Assembly: GCF_010731695.1 (NCBI RefSeq)
Contig: NZ_AP022586.1
Location: forward strand, 992,001 to 1,056,000
Direction: 5' to 3'
From: Mycolicibacterium litorale
GTDB lineage: Bacteria; Actinomycetota; Actinomycetes; Mycobacteriales; Mycobacteriaceae
Length of the DNA: 64,000 bases
Both the position numbers and the translations under genes were made by a program. The notes beneath the pieces were generated by a model. The model was not told the DNA's origin, searched no databases, and saw only the letters and a program-made list of their open reading frames with translations. Every line of letters starts with the position of its first letter. Position 1 is the stretch's first letter. Shown here one piece after another: positions 25,429 to 35,562 of the stretch.

Positions 25429-26181
25429 CTACCGCCTGCGCACCGTGCGCTGGACGCCGCGCATCTTGGCCTGAGCCGGCATCGGGCCCTTCGGCATCGC
25501 GGCCGGACCGATCTTGGTGCCCAGCGCGACCAGTCGCGACTCGAGGGCGTCCATCTGCTTGACGGTGATGTTCGCGGGAAGCTTGTTGAGGTGGCGTTCC
25601 AGCTTGGACAGCGGCACCTCACCCTCGCCGTTGCCGACGACGACGTCGTAGATCGGCGTGTCGCCGATGAGCCGCGCGGTGCGCTTCTTCTCCTGGGCGA
25701 GCAGCGGCTTGACCCGGCCGGGGTTGCCCTCGCCGACGAAGATCACGCCGGGACGGCCGATCACCCGGTGGACGGCGTCGAAGTTGCCGGTCGCGGCCAC
25801 CCCGGGCGTCACCCGCCACCGCCCGCGCAGGTTGTCCAGCGCCCATGCGGCCGCACCGGTCTGCCCCTCGGCCTTGCGGTACACCGACTTCTGCGCCCGC
25901 CGGCCGAAGATGATGAACGCCACCAGCACGCCGAGCACCACGCCCAGCGGGATCAGCGTGTACATCGCGAACCCGCCCGCGAGGACGCCGATCGTCACCG
26001 ACACCGCCACGATGACGACGAACGCGCCGATCATGTACGGCAGCAGCCGCTTGTCCTCTTTGCGCTGGATCTGGAACGCCTGCCACAGCTGGCTGCGACG
26101 CTGCTTGGACGCGGCCTTGCGGGCGGCCTTCGCCTCGGCCTTGGCGGCCTTGTTGGCGGCGGGTTTGCGGGTCTTCGCCAT
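25429..26181 (-). CDS. DUF4191 domain-containing membrane protein (Rv2219-like)
   Basis: A 250-residue protein with a Lys/Ala-rich start (MAKTRKPAANKAAKAEAKAA), two adjacent membrane helices (LLPYMIGAFVVIVAVSVTI and FAMYTLIPLGVVLGVLVAFI), then a cytoplasmic domain with WALDNLRGRWRVTPG and VIGRPGVIFVGEG. The family is conserved across actinobacteria beside lipA and has no proven function. It is the last gene of the lipoate block, 5 bases after lipA, so the two are surely co-transcribed. Retained next to lipA here, while the RDD gene that adjoins it in M. tuberculosis has been moved away by an insertion of about 2.9 kb. Confidence 0.9.
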   Translation of the reverse strand: MAKTRKPAANKAAKAEAKAARKAASKQRRSQLWQAFQIQRKEDKRLLPYMIGAFVVIVAVSVTIGVLAGGFAMYTLIPLGVVLGVLVAFIIFGRRAQKSVYRKAEGQTGAAAWALDNLRGRWRVTPGVAATGNFDAVHRVIGRPGVIFVGEGNPGRVKPLLAQEKKRTARLIGDTPIYDVVVGNGEGEVPLSKLERHLNKLPANITVKQMDALESRLVALGTKIGPAAMPKGPMPAQAKMRGVQRTVRRR

Positions 26182-26186
26182 GAGTC

Positions 26187-27134
26187 TCAGGATACGGGTG
26201 GGGCGGCGGCCGGTTTCAACCGCGCGGCCTGCGCGTACAGCCGTCCGGCGCGGTAAGACGACCGCACCAGCGGACCGGCCAGCACGCCGGCGAATCCGAG
26301 CCCTTCGGCGTACTGCGCGAACTCGACGAATTCCTCGGGTCGCACCCAGCGTTCGACCGGGTGGTGACGCGGCGACGGCCGCAGGTACTGGGTGATCGTG
26401 ACGATGTCGCAGCCCGCCTCGTGCAGGTCGGCCAGCGCGATGCGCACCTCGTCGGGGGTCTCGCCCATGCCGAGGATCAGGTTGCTCTTGGTGACCAGGC
26501 CGAAGTCGCGTGCCGCGGTCAGCACGCCGAGGCTGCGCTCGTACCGGAACGCCGGGCGAATCCGCTTGAAGATGCGCGGCACCGTTTCGACGTTGTGCGC
26601 CAACACTTCCGGACGCGATTCGAAGACCTCGGCGAGCTGGGCGGGGTCGCCGTTGAAGTCGGGGATCAACAGTTCCACGCCGGTGTTGGGGTTGAGCCGC
26701 TTGATCTCGCGCACCGTCTCCGCGTAGAGCCAGGCGCCGCCGTCGGGCAGATCGTCGCGTGCCACGCCGGTGACGGTCGAGTACCGCAGGCCCATCGCCT
26801 GGACGCTCTCGGCGACCCGGCGCGGTTCGTCCCGGTCGAGTTCTTCTGGCTTACCGGTGTCGATCTGGCAGAAGTCGCAGCGGCGGGTGCACTGCTCTCC
26901 GCCGATCAGGAACGTCGCCTCGCGGTCCTCCCAGCATTCGAAGATGTTGGGGCACCCGGCTTCTTCGCACACCGTGTGCAGGCCCTCGCGCTTGACCAGC
27001 GATTTGAGTTCTCTGTACTCCGGGCCCATTTTGGCGCGGGTCTTGATCCACGGGGGTTTGCGCTCGATGGGCGTCTGGGCGTTGCGGACCTCCAGGCGCA
27101 GCAGCTTGCGACCCTCAGGCGGCGTGACTGTCAC
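26187..27134 (-). CDS. lipA: lipoyl synthase
   Basis: A 315-residue radical-SAM enzyme that inserts two sulfur atoms into the octanoyl chain on lipoyl domains. Both Fe-S cluster motifs are present: the auxiliary cluster cysteines C56, C61 and C67 ([12 protein letters not shown]) and the radical-SAM CxxxCxxC at C82, C86 and C89 (CTRRCDFC). The active-site closing motif RSSYRAG is near the C-terminus. The GTG start overlaps the lipB stop (GTGA). With lipB upstream and DUF4191 downstream it forms part of a five-gene run starting at dlaT, whose product is the substrate protein. Confidence 0.98.
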   Translation of the reverse strand: MTVTPPEGRKLLRLEVRNAQTPIERKPPWIKTRAKMGPEYRELKSLVKREGLHTVCEEAGCPNIFECWEDREATFLIGGEQCTRRCDFCQIDTGKPEELDRDEPRRVAESVQAMGLRYSTVTGVARDDLPDGGAWLYAETVREIKRLNPNTGVELLIPDFNGDPAQLAEVFESRPEVLAHNVETVPRIFKRIRPAFRYERSLGVLTAARDFGLVTKSNLILGMGETPDEVRIALADLHEAGCDIVTITQYLRPSPRHHPVERWVRPEEFVEFAQYAEGLGFAGVLAGPLVRSSYRAGRLYAQAARLKPAAAPPVS

Positions 27135-27829
27135 TGTGTCGATGCTACGCCCGCGACGGCGCCGGCAGCGACCGGCAGGCGGCCGTCGAGTGCGTCACAC
27201 ACCTGCTCGGCGACGGCGTCGGTGACGTCGGCGACCGTGACGCGCCGGCCCAGTTCGGCGGTCAGCGACGTCACCCCGGCGTCGGCGATCCCGCACGGCA
27301 CGATGGTTGAGAACGCCGACAGTTCGCAGTCGCAGTTCAGCGCGAAGCCGTGCAGGGTGGTACCCCGCGACACCCGGATGCCGATCGCCCCGACCTTGCG
27401 CGCCGGGCGCAGGGCGTCGGCGGGCAGCCACACCCCGGAGCGGCCGTCGACCCGGCCGGCCTCCAGTCCGAGGTCGGTGCACACCCGGATCAGCGCTTCC
27501 TCGATGCGGCGCACGAAGTTCACCACGTCGAGCGGTTCGGCGAGCCCGACGATCGGATAGCCGACCAGCTGTCCGGGGCCGTGCCAGGTGATCTTGCCGC
27601 CGCGGTCGGTGTCCACCACCGGCGTGCCGTCCACCGGACGCTCATGCGGCTCGGTGCGTCGGCCCGCCGTGTAGACCGACGGGTGCTGGAGCAGCAGCAG
27701 CGTGTCCCGGCCGCCCGCGACGCGCGCGTCGACGAGTGCGCGCTGCCGGTCCCACGCCTCGAGGTAGTCGACGGTGCCCAGCCGTTGGACGTCGACGGGT
27801 TCGGCCGACGACCTGATCGAAATCGCCAT
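27131..27829 (-). CDS. lipB: lipoyl(octanoyl) transferase
   Basis: A 232-residue enzyme that moves octanoate from acyl carrier protein to the lipoyl domains of 2-oxoacid dehydrogenases and GcvH. The catalytic Lys145 (RKVGAIGIR) and Cys179 ([13 protein letters not shown]) of the Cys/Lys dyad are visible, as is the [17 protein letters not shown] substrate-binding segment. The ATG at 27829 is chosen because the preceding in-frame sequence belongs to the end of the upstream gene in another frame. Spacing to the upstream TIGR01777 gene is 17 bases and the stop overlaps the lipA start. Confidence 0.97.
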   Translation of the reverse strand: MAISIRSSAEPVDVQRLGTVDYLEAWDRQRALVDARVAGGRDTLLLLQHPSVYTAGRRTEPHERPVDGTPVVDTDRGGKITWHGPGQLVGYPIVGLAEPLDVVNFVRRIEEALIRVCTDLGLEAGRVDGRSGVWLPADALRPARKVGAIGIRVSRGTTLHGFALNCDCELSAFSTIVPCGIADAGVTSLTAELGRRVTVADVTDAVAEQVCDALDGRLPVAAGAVAGVASTQ

Positions 27830-27846
27830 GAACTCGACGCTACCCG

Positions 27847-28755
27847 TCAGGCGTCTCGCGGGCCGGTGGCGTACGCGAGCGCCTCGCCGACGGTGTTGTG
27901 GTGGAACACGAAGCCGGCCCGCTCCAGTGCTGCGGGGATCGCGCGCTGCCCGCCGAGCAGCCCTTCGTCGGCGAACTCGCCGAGCAGCGTGCGCAACGCG
28001 AAGCCCGGCACCATCAGCGCGGTGGGCCGGTTCACCGCACGCCCGAGCGCGGTGGTGAACTCCGCGTTCGTCACCGGCGCCGGACCGGTCACGTTCAGCG
28101 GTCCCGACAGGTCGTCGTGGGCGACCGCGAACAGCGTCGCGCGCACCTGATCCTCGAGGCTGATCCACGGCATGTACTGCCTGCCGTTGCCCAGCCGCGC
28201 GCCCAAGCCCAGGCTGAACAGCGGCTTGATGCGTCCCAGGACGCCCCCGGAGGGCGAGAGCACCAGACCGGTGCGCAGCAGCACGACCCGGGCCCCGCCC
28301 GCGGCGGCCGGGGCCGTCGCGTCCTCCCAGTCGACGCAGAGCTGCGCGAGGAACCCGTCGCCCGCGGGCGCGGACTCGTCGGTGACCCGGCCGCGGGTGT
28401 CGCCGTAGTAGCCGACGGCGCTGGCGTTCACCAGCACCGGGACGCCGGCGTCGGCCACCGCGTTGGCCAGCACCTCGGTGGGGGTGATGCGGCTGTCGCG
28501 CAGGCTCTGCTTGAACGCACCCGACCAGCGCCGCTGACCGACGTTGACGCCGCACAGGTTGATCACGGCGTCCACCCCGCGCAACGCCCCGGCGTCGAAC
28601 TCACCGGTGTCGGGATTCCAGTACAGCTCGTCGGCGTTCGACGGTGCCCTCCGCACGATCCGCACCACCCGGCGGTCGGCGGAGCGCAACGCGGAGACCA
28701 GCGCCGAACCGATGAGCCCCGAGGACCCCGCTATCGCGATGACGGCATCAGTCAC
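27847..28755 (-). CDS. TIGR01777 family NAD(P)-dependent epimerase-like protein (Rv2216-like)
   Basis: A 302-residue extended short-chain dehydrogenase-like protein. The N-terminal Rossmann motif is [18 protein letters not shown] (GxxGxxG), with [16 protein letters not shown] and the [14 protein letters not shown] segment carrying the family Tyr, and a C-terminal DUF1731-type region ([21 protein letters not shown]). Related to E. coli YfcH and plant SulA-like proteins; no reaction is established. It is 5 bases after dlaT and 17 bases before lipB, so it belongs to the lipoate operon, but whether it serves lipoylation is unknown. Confidence 0.9.
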   Translation of the reverse strand: MTDAVIAIAGSSGLIGSALVSALRSADRRVVRIVRRAPSNADELYWNPDTGEFDAGALRGVDAVINLCGVNVGQRRWSGAFKQSLRDSRITPTEVLANAVADAGVPVLVNASAVGYYGDTRGRVTDESAPAGDGFLAQLCVDWEDATAPAAAGGARVVLLRTGLVLSPSGGVLGRIKPLFSLGLGARLGNGRQYMPWISLEDQVRATLFAVAHDDLSGPLNVTGPAPVTNAEFTTALGRAVNRPTALMVPGFALRTLLGEFADEGLLGGQRAIPAALERAGFVFHHNTVGEALAYATGPRDA

Positions 28756-28760
28756 TGCGG

Positions 28761-30575
28761 CTAGAGCCCCAGATCCGCCTCGAACGCACCCTCTTCGAGC
28801 CGCCGCTTGATCGTGGTGAGGAAGCGACCGGCGTCCGCGCCGTCGATGAGCCGGTGGTCATACGTCAGCGGCAGGTAGCAGACCGACCGCACACCGATGG
28901 ACTCGTTGCCGAACTCGTCGACGATCACCCGCGGCCGCTTGACGATCGCGCCCGTGCCGAGCATCGCCGCCTGCGGCGGGACCAGGATCGGCGTGTCGAA
29001 CAGCGCGCCCTGGCTGCCGATGTTCGTGATCGTGAACGTGCCACCGGACAGTTCGTCGGGTTTGAGGTCACCGGACCGGGCGCGCGCCGCGATGTCGGAG
29101 ATCGCCCGGGCCAGCCCGCCCAGCGACAGGTCGCCGGCGTTCTTGATGACGGGGGAGAGCAGACCCTGTTCGGTGTCGACCGCGAAGCCGAGGTGCTCGG
29201 CGTCGTAGTAGGTGATCTCCTTGGAGTCCTCGTTGTAGCTCGCGTTGACGTTCGGGTGCATCTTCAGCGCGTCGATGACGGCGCGGGCGATGAACGGCAG
29301 GTAGGTGAGGTTCACCCCCTCGCGCTCGGCGAAGCCGGCCTTGGCCTTGGCGCGCAGTGCCACGATCTTGGTCATGTCGACTTCGTGGGTCTGCGTCAAC
29401 TGCGCTGTGGCCTGCAAGGATTCGCGCGTCTTCTTCGCCGTCAGCTGACGGATGCGGGTGGCCTTCTGCGTGGTGCCGCGCAGGTGTGCCAGCGGCGCGT
29501 CGGCGGCGTTGGCGTTCGCCGGGGCCATCGCCGCGGCCGGCGCCTTGCCGGGTGCCTCGGCGGCGTCCTCGGTGTCGGACTTCGGCGCCTTCTTGGCCTC
29601 CGCGGCGGCGAGGACGTCCTGCTTGCGGACGCGTCCGCCCACCCCGGTGCCCTTCACGGTGCTCAGGTCGACGTCGTGTTCGGCGGCCAGCTTGCGCACC
29701 AGCGGGGTGACATAGGGGCCGCTGCCGTCGGACGGCTCGGCCTCCTGCTTCGGTTCGGGCTTGGATTCCTGCTTGGGCTCGGGCTTGGGCTCGGGTTTCG
29801 ATTCCTGCTTGGGCTTCGGCTCGGGTTTCGACTCCTGCTTGGGCTCCGGTTCTGGCTCGGGTTCCGGCTCCGGTTCGGGTTCCGGCTCGGGCTCGGGCTC
29901 GGGTTCGGGCTCGGGCTCGCTGTCGGCCTGATCGGCGTCGCCGATCTTCGCGAGCTCGCCGCCGACCTCGACCGTGTCGTCCTCCTCGGCGATGATCTCG
30001 AGCAGCGTGCCCGCCACCGGCGACGGGATCTCCGTGTCCACCTTGTCGGTCGACACCTCCAGCAGCGGCTCGTCGACCTCGACACTGTCGCCGACCTTCT
30101 TCAGCCAGCGGGTGACGGTGCCCTCGGTGACGGACTCACCGAGCTCGGGCATCTTCACCGGCGTCGCCGAACCCGACGACTTCGGCTTCGACTCCTTCTT
30201 CGGCTCCGGTTCGGGCTCCGGTTCGCTCTCGGACTCGTCGGCGGCCGGCTCTTCCGCGGGCTCTTCCGCGGGCTCCTCCGCGGGCTGGTCGTCGGAGGAC
30301 TCGTCGGAGGAGTCGTCGGAATCGCCCGAATCCTCGCCGCCCTCACCGATCACCGCCAGCTCGCCGCCGACCTCGACCGTGTCGTCCTCCTGGGCCACGA
30401 TCTTCTGCAGCACACCGGAGGCCGGCGACGGGATCTCGGTGTCGACCTTGTCGGTCGAGACCTCGAGTAGGGGCTCGTCCTGCTCGACGGTGTCACCCTC
30501 TTGTTTGAGCCAGCGGGTGACGGTGCCCTCGGTGACGCTTTCACCGAGTGCGGGCATCTGGACAGAGACGGCCAT
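28761..30575 (-). CDS. dlaT: dihydrolipoamide acyltransferase (E2) with two lipoyl domains
   Basis: A 604-residue E2 subunit, the mycobacterial DlaT (Rv2215) of pyruvate dehydrogenase, also used in peroxynitrite defence; about 50 residues longer than the 553-residue M. tuberculosis protein. Lipoyl domain 1 has Lys43 and lipoyl domain 2 has Lys178, both in [12 protein letters not shown]. Between them is an acidic Pro/Glu/Ser linker (about 80-133); after domain 2 comes an unusually long Glu-Pro/Lys-Pro linker (about 218-280). The E1/E3-binding domain (about 288-325) reads [20 protein letters not shown]. The catalytic domain ends with [13 protein letters not shown], containing the His of HxxxDG. 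A good AAGGAG ribosome-binding site precedes the ATG. First gene of the lipoate operon. Confidence 0.97.
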   Translation of the reverse strand: MAVSVQMPALGESVTEGTVTRWLKQEGDTVEQDEPLLEVSTDKVDTEIPSPASGVLQKIVAQEDDTVEVGGELAVIGEGGEDSGDSDDSSDESSDDQPAEEPAEEPAEEPAADESESEPEPEPEPKKESKPKSSGSATPVKMPELGESVTEGTVTRWLKKVGDSVEVDEPLLEVSTDKVDTEIPSPVAGTLLEIIAEEDDTVEVGGELAKIGDADQADSEPEPEPEPEPEPEPEPEPEPEPEPEPKQESKPEPKPKQESKPEPKPEPKQESKPEPKQEAEPSDGSGPYVTPLVRKLAAEHDVDLSTVKGTGVGGRVRKQDVLAAAEAKKAPKSDTEDAAEAPGKAPAAAMAPANANAADAPLAHLRGTTQKATRIRQLTAKKTRESLQATAQLTQTHEVDMTKIVALRAKAKAGFAEREGVNLTYLPFIARAVIDALKMHPNVNASYNEDSKEITYYDAEHLGFAVDTEQGLLSPVIKNAGDLSLGGLARAISDIAARARSGDLKPDELSGGTFTITNIGSQGALFDTPILVPPQAAMLGTGAIVKRPRVIVDEFGNESIGVRSVCYLPLTYDHRLIDGADAGRFLTTIKRRLEEGAFEADLGL

Positions 30576-30611
30576 GTGTGTTGGCTCCTTCGAACGATCA
30601 GTCGCAGGGGT

Positions 30612-30647
30612 GGGCGAACGTCACAAGTCATCCTTCCACGTTCGCCC
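30612..30647. promoter_or_regulatory. 10-bp perfect inverted repeat between dlaT and divergent gene
   Basis: GGGCGAACGT (30612-30621) and ACGTTCGCCC (30638-30647) are perfect inverted repeats around a 16-nt spacer. They sit in the 149-bp divergent region, 36 bases upstream of the dlaT start. A terminator is not expected between divergent genes, so an operator or a 5' leader hairpin for dlaT is more likely. No regulator is identified. Confidence 0.4.
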
Positions 30648-30724
30648 CCGGCTTTCGCCGAGAGACTCGGCAACAGATCGCTCTGGCACTATCGAAAGGG
30701 GTCTGACGAGAGCCGAGGGAGACG

Positions 30725-31075
30725 GTGGGACTGTTCGACAAGCTGCGCGCCCGGCGCTCCGCGCGCGCCGACGGCCGCGATCCCGCGGCGGACCTGCGCT
30801 ACCTGCAGCAATGGGTGGCCGAACATCGCGGCGTCGAGGCCTATGTCGAACCGAAGACCACGGTCACCGACGTGACGGTGGTGCTGGTCGCCGCCGACGG
30901 CGAGTGGACGCGGCGGCGCGCCGGGGGTGACGCCGGGGCCCGGCGGCTGTCCGACCGGCTCAAGATCCCGGTCTACGACGTGCAGAAAGTGGGCTATCCG
31001 CAGCGCATGCGCGATTATGACGCCCGACGGCGCATCGAACGCAAACGCGCCGCCCGCCGCGAACTCGAAGGGTGA
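30725..31075 (+). CDS. conserved hypothetical protein
   Basis: A 116-residue protein of a small actinobacterial family with no known function. It starts GLFDKLRARRSARADGRDP, has a helix DLRYLQQWVAEHRGVEAYVE, two hydrophobic strands (TVTDVTVVLVAADGEWTRR), the phrase LKIPVYDVQKVGYPQRMRDYDAR, and a strongly basic C-terminal helix. No membrane segment or catalytic motif is evident. It starts with GTG and lies 7 bases before ephD on the same strand, so the two are likely co-transcribed. The basic C-terminus might contact nucleic acid or membrane; this is a guess. Confidence 0.75.
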   Translation: MGLFDKLRARRSARADGRDPAADLRYLQQWVAEHRGVEAYVEPKTTVTDVTVVLVAADGEWTRRRAGGDAGARRLSDRLKIPVYDVQKVGYPQRMRDYDARRRIERKRAARRELEG

Positions 31076-31082
31076 CACCGCC

Positions 31083-32873
31083 ATGCCCCCTGCAATATCC
31101 CAAGCCACGCCCCGACCCGCCCCCCGCTTCGTCGACAGCACCGACGGCGTCCGCGTCGCGGTCTACGAGGAGGGCAACACCGACGGACCGACGCTGATCC
31201 TCGTGCACGGCTGGCCGGACTCACATGTGGTCTGGGACAGCGTCGTCGCCGAACTCGCCGACCGGTTCCACCTCGTGCGCTACGACAACCGCGGCGTCAG
31301 CCCGACCTCGGCGCCGAAACGCGCGTCGGCCTACACGACCGCGCGCTACGCCGACGACTTCGCCGCGGTCGCCGACGCCGTCGCCCCGGGCCGGCAGGTG
31401 CATGTGGTGGCTCACGACTGGGGCTCGACGGGGATGTGGGAGTACCTGTCCCGGCCCGAGGCGGCCGCGCGTGTCGCGTCGTTCACCTCGCTGTCGGGCC
31501 CGAGCGTGGACCACGTCTTCCGATACGTGCTGGACGGGCTCAAGCGGCCCTACCGGCTGCGCCGTCTCGGCCGCGCGCTGAACCAGTTCGCCCGGCTGAG
31601 CTACATGATCTTCCTGTCCATCCCGCTCATCGCCCCGATCTCGGTGCGCGCGTTCATCGCCGAGGGGCTCCGGCAGTTCCAGCGCTTCGGCGAGGGCATC
31701 CCGGCCGAGCGGCTGCTGCACTCCCGCACCTACCCGGCCGACGCCGCCCGCAGCGTGAAGGTCTACCGCGCCAACTACTTTCCGTCGCTGCTGTCCGCAC
31801 GCTCCGCCCGCACCGTCGACGTCCCGGTCCAGCTGATCGTCAACACCCGCGACGCGTTCATCCGGCCCTATGTGTACGACGAGATCGACCAGTGGGTGCC
31901 GACGCTGTGGCGCCGCGAACTGCGCGCCGGCCACTGGTCGCCGATGTCGCATGCACCCGTGATCGCCCGCGCCGTCGCCGAACTCGTCGAGCACATCGAC
32001 GGACGGCCCGCGACCCGGGAGCTGCGCCGGGCCCGCGTCGGGGTGCCGCGCGACCACTTCACGGACATGCTGGTGTCGGTCACCGGGGCGGGCAGCGGCA
32101 TCGGACGTGAGACGGCGCTGGCGTTCGCGCGCGAAGGCGCCGAACTGGTGGTCAGCGACATCGACGAGGCCAGTGCGAAGGAGACCGCGAACGCGATCCA
32201 AGCGCGCGGCGGCATCGCCCACGCGTACGCGCTCGACGTGTCCGACGCCGACGCGGTCGAGCGGTTCGCCGACGAGGTGTGCGCCACCCACGGCCTGCCC
32301 GACATCGTGGTCAACAACGCGGGTGTCGGTCAGGCCGGGCGGTTCCTGGACACACCGCGCGACCAGTGGGACCGGGTGCTCGACGTGAACCTCGGCGGGG
32401 TGGTCAACGGCTGCCGCGCCTTCGCACGCCGGCTCGTCGAGCGCGGCACCGGTGGGCACATCGTCAACGTCGCCTCGATGGCGTCCTACGCGCCGCTGCA
32501 GTCGCTGAACGCCTACTGCACGTCGAAGGCCGCGGTGTACATGTTCTCCGACTGTCTGCGTGCCGAACTCGACGACGCGGGCATCGGCCTCACGACGATC
32601 TGCCCGAGCACCGTCAACACCAACATCGTGCGCGACACCCGCATCCACGCCCCGGCCGACCGCAGCGGCGACGTCGCCGGGCGGCGCGGTCAGCTGCAGA
32701 AGATGTTCGCGATGCGCCGCTACGGCCCGGACAAGGCGGCCAAGGCGATCGTCGCCGCGGTCAAGGCCAACAAGGCGATCCGCCCGGTGATGCCGGAGGC
32801 GTACTTCGTCTACGGCGTATCCCGGGTGCTGCCGCAGGCGCTGCGCAGCACCGCTCGCGGCCGCGTGCTCTAG
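31083..32873 (+). CDS. ephD: EphD: alpha/beta-hydrolase (epoxide hydrolase-like) fused to short-chain dehydrogenase
   Basis: A 596-residue two-domain protein matching M. tuberculosis EphD (Rv2214c, 592 residues). The N-terminal alpha/beta-hydrolase domain (about 15-310) has HGWPDS (oxyanion), the nucleophile Asp112 in VAHDWGSTG and a late His in AGHWSPM, as in epoxide hydrolases. The C-terminal short-chain dehydrogenase domain (from about 325) has the NAD(P) motif TGAGSGIG, NNAGVGQ, and the catalytic Tyr and Lys in YCTSKAA. In mycobacteria EphD has been connected with modification of mycolic acids, known from the family. The stop codon lies in a 23-bp tandem duplication shared with the end of convergent pepB. 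Confidence 0.95.
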   Translation: MPPAISQATPRPAPRFVDSTDGVRVAVYEEGNTDGPTLILVHGWPDSHVVWDSVVAELADRFHLVRYDNRGVSPTSAPKRASAYTTARYADDFAAVADAVAPGRQVHVVAHDWGSTGMWEYLSRPEAAARVASFTSLSGPSVDHVFRYVLDGLKRPYRLRRLGRALNQFARLSYMIFLSIPLIAPISVRAFIAEGLRQFQRFGEGIPAERLLHSRTYPADAARSVKVYRANYFPSLLSARSARTVDVPVQLIVNTRDAFIRPYVYDEIDQWVPTLWRRELRAGHWSPMSHAPVIARAVAELVEHIDGRPATRELRRARVGVPRDHFTDMLVSVTGAGSGIGRETALAFAREGAELVVSDIDEASAKETANAIQARGGIAHAYALDVSDADAVERFADEVCATHGLPDIVVNNAGVGQAGRFLDTPRDQWDRVLDVNLGGVVNGCRAFARRLVERGTGGHIVNVASMASYAPLQSLNAYCTSKAAVYMFSDCLRAELDDAGIGLTTICPSTVNTNIVRDTRIHAPADRSGDVAGRRGQLQKMFAMRRYGPDKAAKAIVAAVKANKAIRPVMPEAYFVYGVSRVLPQALRSTARGRVL

Positions 32874-32907
32874 CCGCTCGCGGCCGCGTGCTCTAGCCGC
32901 TCGCGGC
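32851..32907. repeat. 23-bp tandem duplication spanning the ephD and pepB stop codons
   Basis: CCGCTCGCGGCCGCGTGCTCTAG occurs at 32851-32873 and identically at 32874-32896, followed by an 11-base partial copy at 32897-32907. The ephD stop (TAG, 32871-32873) ends copy 1; the pepB stop (CTA on the plus strand, 32893-32895) is at the same place in copy 2. Removing one copy would make the two genes overlap at a shared CTAG, like the crotonase/panB pair. Confidence 0.93.
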
Positions 32908-34419
32908 TATGTCCTCGAGGACCGCGAACATCGTCCGCGTCGGCACCCCGGTGCCGCCCTTGGGGGTGTAACCCCACGGGCCGCCGGAGTTGTACGCCGG
33001 GGCCGCGACGTCGATGTGCGCCCACTCGACCCCGTCGGCGACGAACTCGCGCAGGTAGGTGCCCGCGACCAGCATGCCGGCGTAGCGCGAGCCGCTCACG
33101 TTGGCGAGGTCGGCGACCGTCGACTTGAGGTCGTCGCGCAGTTCCTCGGGCAGGGGCATCGCCCACGCGTTCTCGCCCACCTGCTGCGACAGCGTCGCCA
33201 CCCGGTCGCGGAACGCGTCGCTGCCCATCACACCCGGGGTGCGCGCACCGAGCGCGACGGTCTGGGCGCCGGTCAGCGTCGAGGTCTCGATCAGGTAGTC
33301 GGGGCCGTCCTCGCAGGCCCGCACGATCGCGTCGGCCAGGATCAACCGGCCCTCGGCGTCGGTGTTGAGCACCTCCACGGTGGTGCCGCCGTACTGGGTG
33401 AGCACGTCACCGGGGCGCTGTGCGGTGGCCGACGGCATGTTCTCGGCCATCGGCACCGTGGCGATCACGTCGAGCGGCAGGTTCTGCTTCGCGGCCAGCA
33501 CGACGGTGGCGATCACCGCGGCGGCGCCGCCCATGTCGGAGGTCATGTGGTGCATGTTGGCGGCCGGCTTGATCGAGATCCCGCCGGTGTCGAAGGTGAT
33601 GCCCTTGCCGACGAGTGCGACTGTCTTTTTGGGGGCCTTGCCTCGCTGCTTGGCGCCCTTGTGGGTGAGCCGCACCAGCCGCGGCGGGCGTGAGGAACCC
33701 TTGCCGACCCCGACGATGCCGCCGTAGCCGTTCTTCGCCAGCGCCTTGTCGTCGAGGATCTCGACGCTCAGCCCGGCCGCCTCGCCCAAAGCCTTTGCGC
33801 GCTTGGCGAACTCGTCGGGGTACAGGTGGCTGGGCGGGGTGTTGACGAAATCCCGCGCAGTCGCGACCGCCGTCGCGATATCGGTGGCGCGCTGCGCGGC
33901 GTCACGGGCGCGGGCCTTCGGCTCCTGCGACAGCGCGGTGATCGCGCGCAGCCCGCCGTCCTTGGGCGCGGTCTTGTCGCTGCGGAACTCGGTGAAGCGG
34001 TAGGCGCCGAGGATCAGCCCCTCGATCGCCGCCTCGAGATCCAGTGCCGACAGCGTGGTCAGCACCGCCGCCACCTTGTCGAGGGAGCGGGCCGCGTTGC
34101 CGGCCACCCGGCGCACGGTGTCGGCGGGCCACTCCTCGCGGTCCTTGCCCAGGCCGATCGTCAGCACGCTCGCCACCGGCAGTGAGGCCACCACCAGGCG
34201 GTGGGTCTGACCTTCACCGCCGGTCGCGCCGAGCGCTTTGAGCGCCGACTCGATCTCGTCGACCGCGTCGCCGTCGAGGAACGGTGCCGCGGCGAGCACC
34301 GCCGCCGCGTCGTCGCGCGTGACGACCGGCACGATGAGCACGGCCTCGCCCACACCGCGGCGCGGGATGGAGGAACTGACGGTGACGATGGGGGCCTGGT
34401 AGCCGGGATCGGAGCTCAC
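32893..34419 (-). CDS. pepB: leucyl aminopeptidase (M17)
   Basis: A 508-residue cytosolic M17 aminopeptidase that removes N-terminal residues from peptides with two divalent metals. The C-terminal catalytic domain has the metal-binding Lys and Asp in [16 protein letters not shown], the [11 protein letters not shown] helix, and the signature [33 protein letters not shown] and [11 protein letters not shown] close the domain, all as in the PepA family. The start at 34419 precedes the divergent gcvT by about 25 bases. In M. tuberculosis an adenylate cyclase gene (Rv2212) lies between pepB and gcvT; none is present here. The 3' end lies in a 23-bp duplication. Confidence 0.96.
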   Translation of the reverse strand: MSSDPGYQAPIVTVSSSIPRRGVGEAVLIVPVVTRDDAAAVLAAAPFLDGDAVDEIESALKALGATGGEGQTHRLVVASLPVASVLTIGLGKDREEWPADTVRRVAGNAARSLDKVAAVLTTLSALDLEAAIEGLILGAYRFTEFRSDKTAPKDGGLRAITALSQEPKARARDAAQRATDIATAVATARDFVNTPPSHLYPDEFAKRAKALGEAAGLSVEILDDKALAKNGYGGIVGVGKGSSRPPRLVRLTHKGAKQRGKAPKKTVALVGKGITFDTGGISIKPAANMHHMTSDMGGAAAVIATVVLAAKQNLPLDVIATVPMAENMPSATAQRPGDVLTQYGGTTVEVLNTDAEGRLILADAIVRACEDGPDYLIETSTLTGAQTVALGARTPGVMGSDAFRDRVATLSQQVGENAWAMPLPEELRDDLKSTVADLANVSGSRYAGMLVAGTYLREFVADGVEWAHIDVAAPAYNSGGPWGYTPKGGTGVPTRTMFAVLEDIAASG

Positions 34420-34444
34420 GAGAATCCACCCTAAGGTGTCAAGC

Positions 34445-35539
34445 GTGAGCGAACCTCTCCACGGCCCCCTGGAAGACCGGCACCGCGAGCACGGAGCGTC
34501 CTTCGCCGAGTTCGGCGGTTGGTTGATGCCGGTGTCCTACGCCGGCACGGTCAGCGAGCACACCTCGACCCGCACCGCGGTGGGGTTGTTCGACGTCAGC
34601 CACCTGGGCAAGGCGCTGGTGCGGGGACCGGGAGCGGCGGCCTACGTCAACTCCGCGCTCACCAACGACCTCAACCGGATCGGACCCGGCAAGGCGCAAT
34701 ACACGTTGTGCTGCAACGATTCCGGCGGAGTGATCGACGACCTGATCGCCTACTACGTCTCCGACGACGAGATCTTCCTGGTGCCCAATGCCGCGAACAC
34801 CGCCGCGGTGGTGGCCGCGCTGGCCGACCGCGCGCCCGACGGGGTGACCGTCACCGACGAGCACCGCTCGTACGCCGTGCTGGCGGTGCAGGGGCCGAAG
34901 TCCGCCGAGGTGCTCGGTGCGCTGGGGCTGCCCACCGACATGGACTACATGGGTTACGCCGACGCCGACTTCAACGGCGTGGTCGTGCGGGTGTGCCGCA
35001 CCGGCTACACCGGGGAGCAGGGATACGAACTGCTGCCCGCATGGGACGACGCCCCGGTGGTGTTCGACGCGCTGGTGGCCGCGGTGCGCGACGCCGGCGG
35101 TGAACTCGCCGGCCTCGGTGCCCGCGACACGCTGCGCACCGAGATGGGCTACCCGCTGCACGGTCATGAGCTGTCGCCGGAGATCTCGCCGCTGCAGGCG
35201 CGGTGCGGGTGGGCGGTCGGATGGCGCAAGGACGCGTTCTGGGGCCGCGACGCGCTGCTGGCCGAGAAGGAGGCCGGCCCCACGCGGCTGCTGCGCGGGC
35301 TGCGCGCGGTCGGGCGGGGGGTGCTGCGGCCGGACCTGACCGTCTTCGACGGCGATGACGCGGTCGGCGTGACGACGTCGGGGACGTTCTCGCCGAGCCT
35401 CAAGGTCGGCATCGCGCTGGCGCTGATCGACACCGCTGCCGACGTCGCCGACGGCACCCGCGTGGAGGTCGATGTGCGTGGCCGGCGCGTCGAGTGCGAG
35501 GTGGTGCGTCCGCCGTTTGTTGCGGCGAAAACCCGCTAG
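34445..35539 (+). CDS. gcvT: glycine cleavage system aminomethyltransferase (T-protein)
   Basis: A 364-residue T-protein that takes the aminomethyl group from lipoylated GcvH, releasing ammonia and forming methylene-tetrahydrofolate. Motifs: [15 protein letters not shown] at the N-terminus, [28 protein letters not shown], and the C-terminal [14 protein letters not shown] with the conserved folate-site residues. The GTG at 34445 is chosen because a TAAGGT hexamer at 34432-34437 lies just upstream, suggesting a leaderless transcript; a GTG at 34436 would add three residues. Other gcv genes are not in the window. It depends on lipoylation by the nearby LipA/LipB. Confidence 0.96.
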   Translation: MSEPLHGPLEDRHREHGASFAEFGGWLMPVSYAGTVSEHTSTRTAVGLFDVSHLGKALVRGPGAAAYVNSALTNDLNRIGPGKAQYTLCCNDSGGVIDDLIAYYVSDDEIFLVPNAANTAAVVAALADRAPDGVTVTDEHRSYAVLAVQGPKSAEVLGALGLPTDMDYMGYADADFNGVVVRVCRTGYTGEQGYELLPAWDDAPVVFDALVAAVRDAGGELAGLGARDTLRTEMGYPLHGHELSPEISPLQARCGWAVGWRKDAFWGRDALLAEKEAGPTRLLRGLRAVGRGVLRPDLTVFDGDDAVGVTTSGTFSPSLKVGIALALIDTAADVADGTRVEVDVRGRRVECEVVRPPFVAAKTR

Positions 35540-35562
35540 TCACCGGAGATACAATTCCTTCC

